Source: Kitasatospora sp. MAA4 | Lineage (GTDB): Bacteria > Actinomycetota > Actinomycetes > Streptomycetales > Streptomycetaceae | Direction of reading: 5' to 3' | NCBI RefSeq assembly: GCF_029893355.1 | Contig: NZ_JARZAI010000004.1 | Coordinates: forward strand, 62,001 to 126,000 | Length of the DNA stretch: 64,000 nucleotides | Part shown: one piece after another, positions 25,140 through 33,579 of the stretch | Numbering within the stretch: the stretch's first letter is position 1 | Layout: every line of letters begins with the position of its first letter | Translations under genes and position numbers: made by a program | The notes under the pieces: model-generated | The model's database searches: none | The model's input: only the letters and a program-made list of their open reading frames with translations | What the model was told of the DNA's origin: nothing

Positions 25140-25278
25140 GAGCGCTCCTACGGGCCTGGGCGGATCCGGGCAGGGCAGAGCAGGTTCTTGTTCCACGCAT
25201 ACCGATGATTGGCATGACCGCGCTGGGCCGAGCCTAACGGCCGACCGCGCCTCCCGCCAGAGACGACCGCACCTCTCG

Positions 25279-25746
25279 CTAGAGAGTCGAGTCGCCGCGC
25301 AGCCGTCGGACGACCTCGCCCAGCGCCTCGGCCAGCACCGCGAGTTGGTCGCGGTCCAGGACGTCGATCAGCGCCTCGCGCACCGCCTCGACATGCCCGG
25401 GCGCCGCCTCCCGCAGCACCGCCGCGCCCTGGTCGGTGAGTTGGGCGAAGACCCCGCGCACGTCGCTCGTGCAGGACCGCCGCCCGACCAGCCCGGCCTT
25501 CTCCAACTGCGCGACCTGGTAGGTGAGTCCACTCTTGGAGGTGACCAGCCGCTCGGCCAGGTCGGCCATCCTGAGCTCACCATCGGGGGCCGCCGAGAGG
25601 TGCACCAGGATCTCGTACTGGGTGTGCGACAGCCCCGAATCGTCCTTGAGCTGCTGCTCCAGGTGGCGCGCCACCAGGTGGCCCGCCGCGAGGAAGCCGC
25701 GCCAGGCCGCCATCTCCTGCTCGTCCAGCCATCGGGTCTGCGCCAT
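25279..25746 (-). CDS. MarR-family regulator (1)
   Basis: A 155-residue MarR protein: QTRWLDEQEMAAWRGFLAAG N-terminus, winged helix with HTQYEILVHLSAAPDGELRM, LAERLVTSKSGLTYQVAQLE and wing SCTSDVRGVFAQLTDQG. MarR dimers bind palindromes and release DNA on binding phenolics or after oxidation. No ribosome site is seen, but TAGGCT sits 7 nt before the ATG on the minus strand, so the mRNA may be leaderless. An operator overlaps that promoter, implying autoregulation. The divergent target is ribA. Confidence 0.92.
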   Translation of the reverse strand: MAQTRWLDEQEMAAWRGFLAAGHLVARHLEQQLKDDSGLSHTQYEILVHLSAAPDGELRMADLAERLVTSKSGLTYQVAQLEKAGLVGRRSCTSDVRGVFAQLTDQGAAVLREAAPGHVEAVREALIDVLDRDQLAVLAEALGEVVRRLRGDSTL

Positions 25747-25753
25747 ACCGGGA

Positions 25754-25824
25754 AGCCTACCGGGTTGTTCAGATTTGAACCACGGTGTACGGTCACCCGG
25801 AGAGTGGGTTCAAATTTGAACAAC
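25754..25824. promoter_or_regulatory. Twin MarR operators between marR and ribA
   Basis: Site 1 GTTCAGATTTGAAC (25767-25780) and site 2 GTTCAAATTTGAAC (25808-25821, perfect palindrome) lie 41 bp centre to centre, about four helical turns. Flanking bases extend the match: GTTGTTCARATTTGAAC occurs in opposite orientations at the two sites. A minus-strand -10 TAGGCT (25754-25759) lies beside site 1. This fits co-operative control of both divergent genes by the adjacent MarR. Confidence 0.8.
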
Positions 25825-25879
25825 ATGCTCTCACCATGACAGCCGCCCTCGCCCGCCCCTGGATGATCGGAGACCGGAG

Positions 25880-26536
25880 ATGCCCAGCACTTCCCGCGAC
25901 CTGCCTGCGGTGCCGCCGGCCCGCGTCCGCACCACGGTGCGCGTCCCGCTGCGCTTCGGCGACGGCTACCGCGTCGACGCCGACGTGCTGACCTTCCACG
26001 ACCTCGCCGACGGCGCCGAGCACCTGGCGCTGGCGCTGGGCAACCCGGGCGGCGCAGCGACCCCGCTGGTCCGGCTGCACTCGGAGTGCCTCACCGGGGA
26101 CGTCTTCGGCTCCGAGCGCTGCGACTGCGGCCCGCAGCTGCGCGAGGCGGTCGAGCAGATCGCCCTCACCGGCGGCTACCTGCTCTACCTGCGCCAGGAG
26201 GGCCGCGGCATCGGGCTCTACAACAAGCTCGACGCGTACGCCCTGCAGGACGGCGGCGCCGACACCTACGCCGCCAACGCCGCCCTCGGCCTGCCCGAGG
26301 ACGGCCGCGACTACACCGCGGCCGCGCAGATGCTGCACACGCTGGGCGCCGACCGGATCGACCTGCTCAGCAACAACACCGACAAGGCCGAGCAGCTCGC
26401 CGCCTACGGCATCGAGGTGATCACCCGCGTCCCCACCGGCGTGCACGTCTCCCCCAGCAACGTGCACTACCTGCGCACCAAGGCGCACGGGACCGCGCTG
26501 ACCCACGCCCACACCATCCAGCTCGAGGTGAGTTGA
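25880..26536 (+). CDS. ribA: GTP cyclohydrolase II, stand-alone
   Basis: A 218-residue single-domain GTP cyclohydrolase II: the zinc site HSECLTGDVFGSERCDCGPQ carries the three cysteines, the phosphate loop is YLRQEGRGIGLYNKLDAYAL, and LLSNNTDKAEQLAAYGIEV follows. The catalytic tyrosine (E. coli Tyr105, in KIRAYALQ) is retained in NKLDAYALQ, so normal ring-opening to the diaminopyrimidine is expected; the preceding Arg is replaced by Asp. No other riboflavin genes are near, and it is not fused to RibB. It is divergent from a MarR gene across two operators, so it is probably an inducible paralogue for specialised flavin, deazaflavin or deazapurine supply. The start follows GGAG. Confidence 0.92.
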   Translation: MPSTSRDLPAVPPARVRTTVRVPLRFGDGYRVDADVLTFHDLADGAEHLALALGNPGGAATPLVRLHSECLTGDVFGSERCDCGPQLREAVEQIALTGGYLLYLRQEGRGIGLYNKLDAYALQDGGADTYAANAALGLPEDGRDYTAAAQMLHTLGADRIDLLSNNTDKAEQLAAYGIEVITRVPTGVHVSPSNVHYLRTKAHGTALTHAHTIQLEVS

Positions 26537-26565
26537 CAGCCAGCTGACAGTTCGCGCCGGAAGTC

Positions 26566-27156
26566 TTGGTGACGCCCCACCAGGAAACGACCGGAGAGAG
26601 ATCTGCCGAACGTCCCCGGCACGGGCCGGCCGGGCCTGGGCGCGCTACTGCAGAGGGGCTGTGGACCGCGCCCGACGCGCAGGGGGCACCGCCGACCGGC
26701 GTCGCGGGGCAGCAGCCGGAGCAGACCCTCGGCGTGCTGTGCTCCGACACCGCGAACCCGCCTGCCGGCGCCGACTATCCGGCCCTGGCCGATCTCACCC
26801 GGGCACGGTCGGGCGACGCCAGACCGTCCTGGGTCTGGCAGACCCAGCGCTGCGCCGAATGGCCCGCCGGCGGCCGACCGGACCGCTACACCGGGCCGTG
26901 GAACCGCTACACCTCCGCGCCCATCCTGGTGGTCGCCAACACCGGGGACCCCGCTTGGCCCTACGAGGGCTCCCGGGCCATGGCCGACACCCTCGCGCGC
27001 GGCCGGCTGCTGACCGTCGACGGCTACGGGCACACGGTCCTCGGCAACCCGAGCGCCTGCGCCGCCGACAGTGAGGTGCGGTATCTGGTCAGCGGCGAGC
27101 TGCCCGCGCGCGGGACGGTCTGCGAGCCGGACCGCCGGCCGTTCGCCGTCCAGTAG
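26566..27156 (+). pseudogene. C-terminal fragment of an alpha/beta hydrolase (tripeptidyl aminopeptidase, TAP-like)
   Basis: About 165 residues match only the C-terminal TAP-like part of secreted streptomycete tripeptidyl-aminopeptidase-type hydrolases: TLGVLCSDTANPPAGADY, WPAGGRPDRYTGPWNRYTSA, PILVVANTGDPAWPYEGS with the catalytic Asp, and LTVDGYGHTVLGNPSACA with the catalytic His. The signal peptide and the GxSxG nucleophile region, some 300 residues, are missing. The first 30 residues of the open frame do not look like protein. I read it as a decayed remnant; the TTG at 26566 is not a credible start. Confidence 0.75.
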
Positions 27157-27161
27157 CGCTC

Positions 27162-28397
27162 TCAGACCGGCGACAGGACCGGCCGCGCGCCCGCGTAGCC
27201 GTCGGCGAAGGTGGCCGCGAAGGTCTCCGAGTCGCGCAGCTGGGCCAGCCGGGAGAGTTGCAGGCGGTGCATGAACGGCGCGTCCGTGCTGCCGCCCACC
27301 GGGCTGTGGGTGAGGTTCAGCAGCCAGCGCGAGAACTCCTGGGTGCGCCAGACCTCCGGCAGGCGGGCGGCCGAGTAGCCGTCCAGCAGGTGCGAACCGG
27401 CGCCGGCGTAGTAGGCGGTCAGCGCCCGGGCGAGCTCTCCGGCGTCGGCGACAGCCAGGTTCATGCCCTTGCCGCCGGCCGGCGTGATGATGTGCGCCGC
27501 GTCCCCGACCAGGAAGAGCCGGCCGTACTGCATCGGCTCGACCACGAAACTGCGCATGTCCAGGATGCTCGTCTCGGTGATCCGGCCGGTCTTCAACTCC
27601 CAGTCGGCGACCGCGAGTCGGCGACGCAGCGTGGCCCAGATCCGGGCGTCGGGCCAGTTCTCGACCGCGTCGCCGACCGGCACCTGGAGGTAGTAGCGGC
27701 TGACGGTGGGGGTGCGCAGCATGTGCCCGGCGAAGCCCTCCTCGTGCAGGGCGTAGATGATCTCCTCGGTGGACGGCGGCGCCTCGGCCAGGATCGCCAG
27801 CCAGCCGAACTCGTGCTGGCGGCCGAACGCGCGCAGCCGCCCGGCGGGGACGGACGGGCGGGCGGCGCCGTAGAAGCCGTCGCAGCCGGCGACGAACTCG
27901 CAGTCGATGTCCACCGGTTCGCCGCGGCCGACGCCGTCCCCCAGCTCGGCATCACTGCCAGCCGGTTCGCAGCGCAGCACCGCCCGGTCACTGTCCAGGC
28001 CGGCCACCCCGACCACCGGGTGCGAGAAGAACAGCGTGCCGCCCGCGCCGAGAAAGGACTCGATGAGGTCCCGCACCAGGAACTGCTGGGGATACACCAG
28101 GTGGTCCCGGCCGCCGGTGAGCGCGCCGTACGGGACGGAGAAGCGCTCGCCCTGGTAGCGGAACTCGCAGCTGCCGTGCCGCGCGCTCTCGGCGAGGAGC
28201 CGGTCCGCCAGGCCGTGCCGGGCAAGGAAGTCGGCCGTCCGGTGCTCGATCACCCCGGCCCTGGCCCGCGCCTCGACGTACGCCCGCGTGTGCCGCTCGA
28301 CCACCACGCAGCCGATGCCGGCCTGCTGGAGCACGTTCGCCAGCACCAACCCGGCCGGCCCGGCACCGATGATCCCCACCTGAGTCCTAAGACGCAC
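27162..28397 (-). CDS. pobA: 4-hydroxybenzoate 3-monooxygenase
   Basis: A 411-residue flavoprotein hydroxylase: FAD motif VGIIGAGPAGLVLANVLQQ, RARAGVIEHRTADFLARHG, DG motif FVAGCDGFYGAARPSVP, and GD motif GRLFLVGDAAHIITPAGGKG then MNLAVADAGELARAL. It converts 4-hydroxybenzoate to protocatechuate with NAD(P)H and O2, feeding the beta-ketoadipate pathway; no pca genes are in the window. The length equals characterised PobA (about 394) within a few residues. GTG 28397 follows GGGGGAG. It lies downstream of the second marR gene on the same strand, so it may be read with it or controlled by it. It is convergent with the hydrolase fragment. Confidence 0.92.
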   Translation of the reverse strand: MRLRTQVGIIGAGPAGLVLANVLQQAGIGCVVVERHTRAYVEARARAGVIEHRTADFLARHGLADRLLAESARHGSCEFRYQGERFSVPYGALTGGRDHLVYPQQFLVRDLIESFLGAGGTLFFSHPVVGVAGLDSDRAVLRCEPAGSDAELGDGVGRGEPVDIDCEFVAGCDGFYGAARPSVPAGRLRAFGRQHEFGWLAILAEAPPSTEEIIYALHEEGFAGHMLRTPTVSRYYLQVPVGDAVENWPDARIWATLRRRLAVADWELKTGRITETSILDMRSFVVEPMQYGRLFLVGDAAHIITPAGGKGMNLAVADAGELARALTAYYAGAGSHLLDGYSAARLPEVWRTQEFSRWLLNLTHSPVGGSTDAPFMHRLQLSRLAQLRDSETFAATFADGYAGARPVLSPV

Positions 28398-28571
28398 GAC
28401 TCCCCCAGTCCGGATGGTCCGTCAGGGCGGCCCGCAACCGCCGGCCCGCCCCACCCCGCGCCGGTTCGCCCGGGGTCCCTGGAGCACAGCCTATGCGCCC
28501 ATCGGTGACGGTGGGTCAGTTGGGCGCGGATAGCGCCTCGGTGGCCCTGACCAGGGCACCCGTGTGCGGGG

Positions 28572-29072
28572 TCAACTGCGCCGGTCGCCGTCGCGGAAGA
28601 GGGCGGAGCTCTCGCCGTCGCGGTCCAGCGTGGTCAGCACGGTCCGCAGGGTCTCCCGCAGTTCCAGCACCTGCTCGCGGCTCAACGGGTCGAACAGGTG
28701 CTGGCGGACCGCCTCGACGTGACCGGGCGCCGCGGCCGCCAGGACCTCGAAACCCTCGTCGGTGAGCTTCGCGAAGGTCGTCCGGCGGTCCCCGGGGTGC
28801 TTCACCCGCCGGACCCAGCCGGACTCCTCCAGCCGGTTGACCGCGTGCGAGAGCCGGCTGGGCGAGGAGCGGACCAGCCGCGCCAGCTCGCTCATGGTCA
28901 GCGAGCGCCCAGGGGCCTCGGAGAGCATCACCAGGATCACGTAGTAGGCGTGCGGCAGACCGGAGTCCCGCTGCAACTGGCGGTCCAGGGCCTCGTTCAG
29001 CAGTCGCGAGGCCCACAGGAACGCGCGCCAGGTCTGCTGCTCGTCCTCGTCCAACCATCGGGTTTCGGTCAT
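28572..29072 (-). CDS. MarR-family regulator (2)
   Basis: A 166-residue MarR protein: ETRWLDEDEQQTWRAFLWAS, HAYYVILVMLSEAPGRSLTM, LARLVRSSPSRLSHAVNRLE and wing VKHPGDRRTTFAKLTDEG. Its N-terminus closely parallels MarR (1), so the two look like paralogues that diverged in operator choice. ATG 29072 follows AGGA. The divergent VOC gene is separated by three TTGAG-type inverted repeats, its probable operators. Confidence 0.92.
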   Translation of the reverse strand: MTETRWLDEDEQQTWRAFLWASRLLNEALDRQLQRDSGLPHAYYVILVMLSEAPGRSLTMSELARLVRSSPSRLSHAVNRLEESGWVRRVKHPGDRRTTFAKLTDEGFEVLAAAAPGHVEAVRQHLFDPLSREQVLELRETLRTVLTTLDRDGESSALFRDGDRRS

Positions 29073-29095
29073 GGGACTTATCCTAGTGGTGATGC

Positions 29096-29156
29096 TTGAG
29101 AGCTCAATATTTGAGGACTCAAGTACTCTGCTCTATCCTGAACCTTGAAGGCTCAA
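29096..29156. promoter_or_regulatory. Triple MarR-type operator array
   Basis: Three near-identical 12-mers: TTGAGAGCTCAA (29096-29107), TTGAGGACTCAA (29111-29122) and TTGAAGGCTCAA (29145-29156), consensus TTGARRRCTCAA. Starts are 15 and 34 bp apart. They fill the gap between marR (2) and the VOC gene, so both promoters should be covered. Confidence 0.8.
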
Positions 29157-29191
29157 GCAATGTGCCCCTGAACCCCTGAGGAGAGCCAACC

Positions 29192-29692
29192 ATGCCCGTG
29201 CGACGCCTCAACCACGCGGTCCTCTACGTCCGCGAGGTGGCCCGGTCCGTCGAGTTCTACACCGACGTCTTCGGTTTCAAGGTCGACGTCGAGATCCCCG
29301 GCCGCGCCGCCTTCCTCAGCGCCGAGGACACCCTGAACGACCACGACCTCGGCCTCTTCTCGGTCGGCGCGCAGGCGGGCGGACCGGTGCCCGGCCAGGT
29401 CGGCCTGTACCACCTCGCCTGGGAGGTCGGCACGCTCGGCGAGCTGGCCGAGATCGCCGAGCGGTTGGGCAAGCGCCGGGCAATGGTCGGCGCCACCGAC
29501 CACCGGGTCTCCAAGTCGCTCTACGCCAAGGACCCCGACGGCATCGAGTTCGAGGTGATGTGGCGCGTCCCGCGCGCCGACTGGCCCGGGGACGACGGCC
29601 AGGGCGGCCTGCTGCCGCTGGACCTCCAGGACGCGCTGGACCGCTGGGGCGCCGACCTGAAGACCGGCGCCGCCGCGGGCTCCCCCACCTGA
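29192..29692 (+). CDS. VOC-family (glyoxalase/extradiol-dioxygenase-like) protein
   Basis: A 166-residue vicinal-oxygen-chelate protein with two beta-alpha-beta-beta-beta modules: VRRLNHAVLYVREVARSVEF at the start (metal His8), DLGLFSVGAQAGG, VGLYHLAWEVGTLGELAEIA with a second metal His, and DPDGIEFEVMWRVPR with the terminal Glu. All expected metal ligands of catechol 2,3-dioxygenase-like members are present, so a catalytic metalloenzyme is plausible. GAGGAGA precedes ATG 29192. It is divergent from marR (2) and, with pobA nearby, suggests aromatic compound metabolism or detoxification. Confidence 0.87.
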   Translation: MPVRRLNHAVLYVREVARSVEFYTDVFGFKVDVEIPGRAAFLSAEDTLNDHDLGLFSVGAQAGGPVPGQVGLYHLAWEVGTLGELAEIAERLGKRRAMVGATDHRVSKSLYAKDPDGIEFEVMWRVPRADWPGDDGQGGLLPLDLQDALDRWGADLKTGAAAGSPT

Positions 29693-29711
29693 CCGGCCTT
29701 CGAGCCTGAGG

Positions 29712-29858
29712 TCAGTCCTCGCCGAGCACCGCGTACGTCTCGGCGTCCCCGTGGTCGAACGAGTCGCTCGGCTCGGGCTCCTCGGCGGCCCGTACCGGGA
29801 GCTGCTCCTGCCAGCCGCCCAGGTCGCTCTTGGTGGCGGTGGCGGTCTCTCGTTCCAT
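29712..29858 (-). CDS. 48-residue acidic peptide, unknown
   Basis: It encodes MERETATATKSDLGGWQEQL followed by an acidic tail ending ETYAVLGED. There is no cysteine, signal peptide or TM segment. GGAGGAG 9-10 nt before ATG 29858 is a strong ribosome site, which supports a real gene. It lies behind a terminator hairpin and ends 20 bp from the convergent VOC gene. The size and leader-like shape raise the thought of a RiPP precursor, but no modifying enzyme is adjacent. Confidence 0.55.
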   Translation of the reverse strand: MERETATATKSDLGGWQEQLPVRAAEEPEPSDSFDHGDAETYAVLGED

Positions 29859-29889
29859 TGCGGACTCCTCCGGTGGTTGGTTGGCTGTA

Positions 29890-29914
29890 GGCCGACCCGT
29901 TACCGGGGTCGGCC
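29890..29914 (-). terminator. Hairpin after the second VOC gene
   Basis: GGCCGACCC / GGGTCGGCC arms with a 7-nt loop, about 85 nt beyond the stop of the VOC gene at 30000 on the minus strand and upstream of the 48-residue ORF. Confidence 0.5.
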
Positions 29915-29999
29915 GCACCCAAACGACCGCGCCACCGCGTTCCCCCGAACGGCCGCCGGAATCCCCCCGTCCGGCCTACCATGAGCCGGTGTGACCGCC

Positions 30000-30791
30000 T
30001 CAGCCGCGGCCGCTGATCACCGAGAAACGGCCGCCCTGCGGGTCGTGCAGGTGGGCGACCCTGCCGTACGGGGTGTCCAGGGCCGGCCCTGCCGCGGTGG
30101 CGCCCAGCGCCAGGGCCTGGGCGACCGAGGCGTCGGTGTCCAGCACCGAGAAGTAGACGTGCCAGGTGGGCCGGTGCTCCTCGTCGGTGGGCACCATCGC
30201 GGCCAGCGCCGCCACGCTGCGGCCCGCGGTGCGCAGCACCACCCGGTCGTGCTCCCAGCGCACCTCCAGCTGCCGGGGGTCGCGGCCGTCCCAGGCGAAG
30301 ACCTCGCCGTAGAAGAGCGCCGCCTCGAACGCGTCCCGGGTGCGCAGCTCGATCCAGACCGGCGCGCCGGGTGAGGAGAGCCAGGCGGGCCCGTGCCGCC
30401 CCTGGCCCTCCCACAGGCCGAACGGCGCGCCCGCCGGGTCGGAGGCGACCGCGAGCCGGCCCTCGTCGAACCCCAGCGGGCCCACCGCCACCGTGCCGCC
30501 GCGGGCCTGGACCCGCTCCGCGGTCACGTCGGCGTTCTCGGTGCCGAAGTACGTCGTCCAGGCGACCGGCAGCTGAAGATCCGCCGAGGAGCTCAGGCCT
30601 GCCACCGCCACGCCGTCCACCACCGCCCGCACGTACGGGCCCCAGCGGTCCGGCCCGCGCTCGAAGGACCACCCCAGCAGCGGACCGTAGAAGTCCTGCG
30701 CGGCCTCCAGGTCCCGGGCCATCAGGGTGACCCAGCTGGGCACCGCGGGCACGCACCGCACCGCCGCCCGCGCCGCTGCTGCGTCGGTCAT
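30000..30791 (-). CDS. Two-domain VOC-family protein
   Basis: A 263-residue protein with two tandem VOC modules, starting about residues 14 (AVPSWVTLMARDLEAAQDFY) and 140 (GAPVWIELRTRDAFEAALFY), each followed by a DPAGAPFGLWEGQG- or DPQGGRFSVISG-type end. Metal ligands are poorly kept (T and E where His is usual), as in the CFP30-like streptomycete VOC proteins that act as binding or resistance proteins. Function unknown. ATG 30791 follows GGAGGAGGA. It is divergent from the AI-2E permease gene. Confidence 0.85.
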   Translation of the reverse strand: MTDAAAARAAVRCVPAVPSWVTLMARDLEAAQDFYGPLLGWSFERGPDRWGPYVRAVVDGVAVAGLSSSADLQLPVAWTTYFGTENADVTAERVQARGGTVAVGPLGFDEGRLAVASDPAGAPFGLWEGQGRHGPAWLSSPGAPVWIELRTRDAFEAALFYGEVFAWDGRDPRQLEVRWEHDRVVLRTAGRSVAALAAMVPTDEEHRPTWHVYFSVLDTDASVAQALALGATAAGPALDTPYGRVAHLHDPQGGRFSVISGRG

Positions 30792-30970
30792 GGAAGTTCC
30801 TCCTCCGTGCACGGCCGGGTTCTCCTCGACCGTACCCGTACCGTGCCCGCCCCGCACGGACCCGCAGCGCAGGCGCACCGGGGCGTGCCATGGCATCGTG
30901 GACGGACGGTGCCTGACGGCCCGTCGGACGAGCGGGGGCGGGGCGAGTGAGGCCAGGAGGGGCGGGCACG

Positions 30971-32014
30971 GTGGTCGAGCAGAGCGAGCGGGTCCGGCGC
31001 TCCTGGTTCACCATCGGCTTCGGCCTGGCGGTGGGCGCCCTGGTGGCCTACCACCTGGCCCAGTCGGTGGTCCGGATCACCGGCATCCTCACCCTGGTCC
31101 TGCTGGCGCTGTTCATCGCGATCAGCCTGGAGCCGATGGTCGGCTGGCTGCTGCGCGGCGGGCTGCGGCGGGCCTGGGCGGTACTGGTGCTCGCGCTGGC
31201 CGTACTGGGGCTGGCCGGCGGCTTCGTGGCGCTGGTCATCCCACCGCTGAGCGGGGAGATCGACGCGCTCGCCAAGGCCGTCCCGGCCTGGCTCCAGCAA
31301 CTGCACGACCACCAGTCCGTGCTGGGCCGGCTGGAGGACCGCTACCACCTGGTGGACCGGGCGAAGCAGCAGCTGAACGGCGGCAACGCGACGACGCTGG
31401 TCAACGGCGTGCTCGGGGCCGGCCAGCTGCTGCTGAGCACGCTCACCGACCTGGTGATCGTCTGCACCCTGACGCTCTACTTCCTGGCCGGACTGCCCAC
31501 CATCAAGGCCTTCGGCTACCGCTTCGTGCCGCGCACCCGGCGGGCCCGGGTCGAGGAGCTGGTCGAGGAGATCCTGATCCGCACCGGGCGCTTCATGCTG
31601 GCCAACATCGTCACTTCGGCCATCGCCGGGCTGGCCACCTTCCTCTGGCTGGAGGCCTGGGGCGTGCCCTATCCGGCGGTGCTGGGGCTCTTCGTGGCGC
31701 TGATGGACCTGGTGCCGGTGGTCGGCTCGACCATCGGCGGCGTGGTGGTCTCGCTGGTCGCGCTGGTGGTCTCCTTCCCGGTGGCGCTCGGCACGGCGGC
31801 CTTCTACACCGTCTTCCGGCTGGCCGAGGACTACCTGATCATGCCCAGGGCGATGAAGTACGCCGTCGAGGTGCACCCGGTGGTGACGGTCCTGGCGGTG
31901 CTGATCGGCGGCGCACTGCTGGGCATCGTGGGGGCGCTGGTCGCCGTGCCGGTGGCGGTGGCGCTCGGGCTGGTGCTGGACGAGGTGCTCTTCCCGCAGC
32001 TCGAGCGGGTCTAG
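30971..32014 (+). CDS. AI-2E family transporter (TqsA/PerM-like permease)
   Basis: A 347-residue polytopic membrane protein with about eight TM segments, including ILTLVLLALFIAISLEPMVG at the N-terminus and DLVPVVGSTIGGVVVSLVAL, RLAEDYLIMPRAMKYAVEV and LLGIVGALVAVPVAVALGL in the second half, the usual AI-2E-family motifs. Family members include autoinducer exporters and Na+/H+ antiporters, so substrate is open. GTG 30971 is chosen because AGGAGG lies 10 nt upstream; a GTG 24 nt earlier lacks a site. It is convergent with fumC, 4 bp apart. Confidence 0.88.
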   Translation: MVEQSERVRRSWFTIGFGLAVGALVAYHLAQSVVRITGILTLVLLALFIAISLEPMVGWLLRGGLRRAWAVLVLALAVLGLAGGFVALVIPPLSGEIDALAKAVPAWLQQLHDHQSVLGRLEDRYHLVDRAKQQLNGGNATTLVNGVLGAGQLLLSTLTDLVIVCTLTLYFLAGLPTIKAFGYRFVPRTRRARVEELVEEILIRTGRFMLANIVTSAIAGLATFLWLEAWGVPYPAVLGLFVALMDLVPVVGSTIGGVVVSLVALVVSFPVALGTAAFYTVFRLAEDYLIMPRAMKYAVEVHPVVTVLAVLIGGALLGIVGALVAVPVAVALGLVLDEVLFPQLERV

Positions 32015-32018
32015 GGAG

Positions 32019-33425
32019 TCACGGGCGGGTCATCCGCAGGACGTCCAGCGCCTCGTCCAGCTGGTCGAGCGTCAGGTCGCCGCGCTCGACGTAGCCGCGG
32101 TCAAGGACCACCTCGCGGATCGTCCTGGACTGCGCCAGCGCCTGCTTGGCGACCTTGGCGGCCTCCTCGTAACCGATGTAGCGGTTCAGCGGGGTGACCA
32201 CCGAGGGGGAGGACTCGGCGAAGAAGCGGGCCCGGTCGACGTTGGCCGTGATGCCGTCCACCGTGCGGTCCGCCAGCAGCCGGGAGGCGTTGGCCAGCAG
32301 CCGGACGGACTCCAGCAGGTTGCGGGCGATCACCGGCAGCATCACGTTCAGCTCGAAGTTGCCGCTCGCACCGGCCATCGCCACCGTCGCGTCGTTGCCG
32401 ACCACCTGGGCCGCGACCATCGCGACCACCTCGGGGATCACCGGGTTCACCTTGCCCGGCATGATGGAGGAGCCGGGCTGGAGGTCGGGCAGGTTGATCT
32501 CGCCCAGGCCGGTGCGCGGGCCCGAGGCCATCCAGCGCAGGTCGTTGACGATCTTGGTGAGGCCGACCGCGATCGTCCGCAGCTGGCCGCTCAGCTCCAC
32601 CAGCGCGTCGCGGGCGCCCTGCGCCTCGAAGTGGTTGCGCGCCTCGGTCAGCGGCAGGCCGGTGGCGCGGGCCAGCTCGGCGATCACGGCGGCGGAGAAG
32701 CCGGGCGGGGTGTTGATGCCGGTGCCGACCGCCGTGCCGCCCAGTGGCAGTTCGGCGACCCGCGGCAGGGTCGCCCGCAGCCGCTCCTGCCCGTAGCGGA
32801 CCTGGGCCGCGTACCCGCCGAACTCCTGGCCGAGGGTGACGGGCGTGGCGTCCATCAGGTGGGTCCGGCCCGCCTTCACCACCTGGTCGAACCCAGCGGC
32901 CTTGGCCTCCAGGGCGCTCGCCAGCCGGTCCAGCGCGGGCAGCAGATCCCGCGTGACGGCGGCGGTCGCGGCGATGTGGATCGAGGACGGGAAGACGTCG
33001 TTGGACGACTGGCTCGCGTTGACGTGGTCGTTCGGGTGGACCGGGGCGCCCAGCCGCTCGGCCGCCAGGGTGGCGACCACCTCGTTGGTGTTCATGTTGG
33101 AGGACGTGCCCGAGCCGGTCTGGAAGACATCCACCGGGAACTGGTCGTCCCAGCGGCCGTCGGCCACCTCCTCGGCGGCGGAGACGATCGCCCGGGCCAC
33201 CGGCTCGGTCAGGATCCCGAGCTCCGCGTTGACCTTGGCCGCGGCGGCCTTGATCCGGGCCAGCGCCGCGATGTGCGCCCGGCCCAGCCGCTGCCCGGAG
33301 ACCGGGAAGTTCTGCACCGCCCGCTGCGTCTGCGCCTGCCACTTCGCGTCGGCGGGAACCCTCACCTCCCCCATCGAGTCGTGTTCCGTCCGGTACGTCT
33401 GCTCGTGCGTCTGCTCGTCGCCCAT
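32019..33425 (-). CDS. fumC: Class II fumarate hydratase
   Basis: A 468-residue fumarase [61 protein letters not shown] with the catalytic His, and the superfamily signature [20 protein letters not shown] with the mobile catalytic Ser loop. It hydrates fumarate to malate in the citric acid cycle. The length is normal for the class. ATG 33425 follows GGAGGTG. It is probably monocistronic. Confidence 0.96.
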   Translation of the reverse strand: MGDEQTHEQTYRTEHDSMGEVRVPADAKWQAQTQRAVQNFPVSGQRLGRAHIAALARIKAAAAKVNAELGILTEPVARAIVSAAEEVADGRWDDQFPVDVFQTGSGTSSNMNTNEVVATLAAERLGAPVHPNDHVNASQSSNDVFPSSIHIAATAAVTRDLLPALDRLASALEAKAAGFDQVVKAGRTHLMDATPVTLGQEFGGYAAQVRYGQERLRATLPRVAELPLGGTAVGTGINTPPGFSAAVIAELARATGLPLTEARNHFEAQGARDALVELSGQLRTIAVGLTKIVNDLRWMASGPRTGLGEINLPDLQPGSSIMPGKVNPVIPEVVAMVAAQVVGNDATVAMAGASGNFELNVMLPVIARNLLESVRLLANASRLLADRTVDGITANVDRARFFAESSPSVVTPLNRYIGYEEAAKVAKQALAQSRTIREVVLDRGYVERGDLTLDQLDEALDVLRMTRP

Positions 33426-33579
33426 GGCGCCACACCTCCACCCAGCTCAGCTCACCCGGACCACCGGGTATTTCCGTTGGCCCGGGTGAATTCGATCATG
33501 TCTGGGCGCTGCTACCGGGTTTTGCGCGGTTCGCCGCGGTACGTGCCGAGGTTCCAGCAGCACGCCTGGCCCATCCGCG

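Noticed and set aside
29712-29858. Lanthipeptide or lasso precursor
   Set aside because: No cysteine, no class-typical leader motif and no modifying enzyme nearby; kept only as an unknown small ORF.
32101-33441. Long minus-strand frame overlapping fumC
   Set aside because: Same-strand frame shadow of fumC; composition is Arg/Gly/Ala-rich without motifs.
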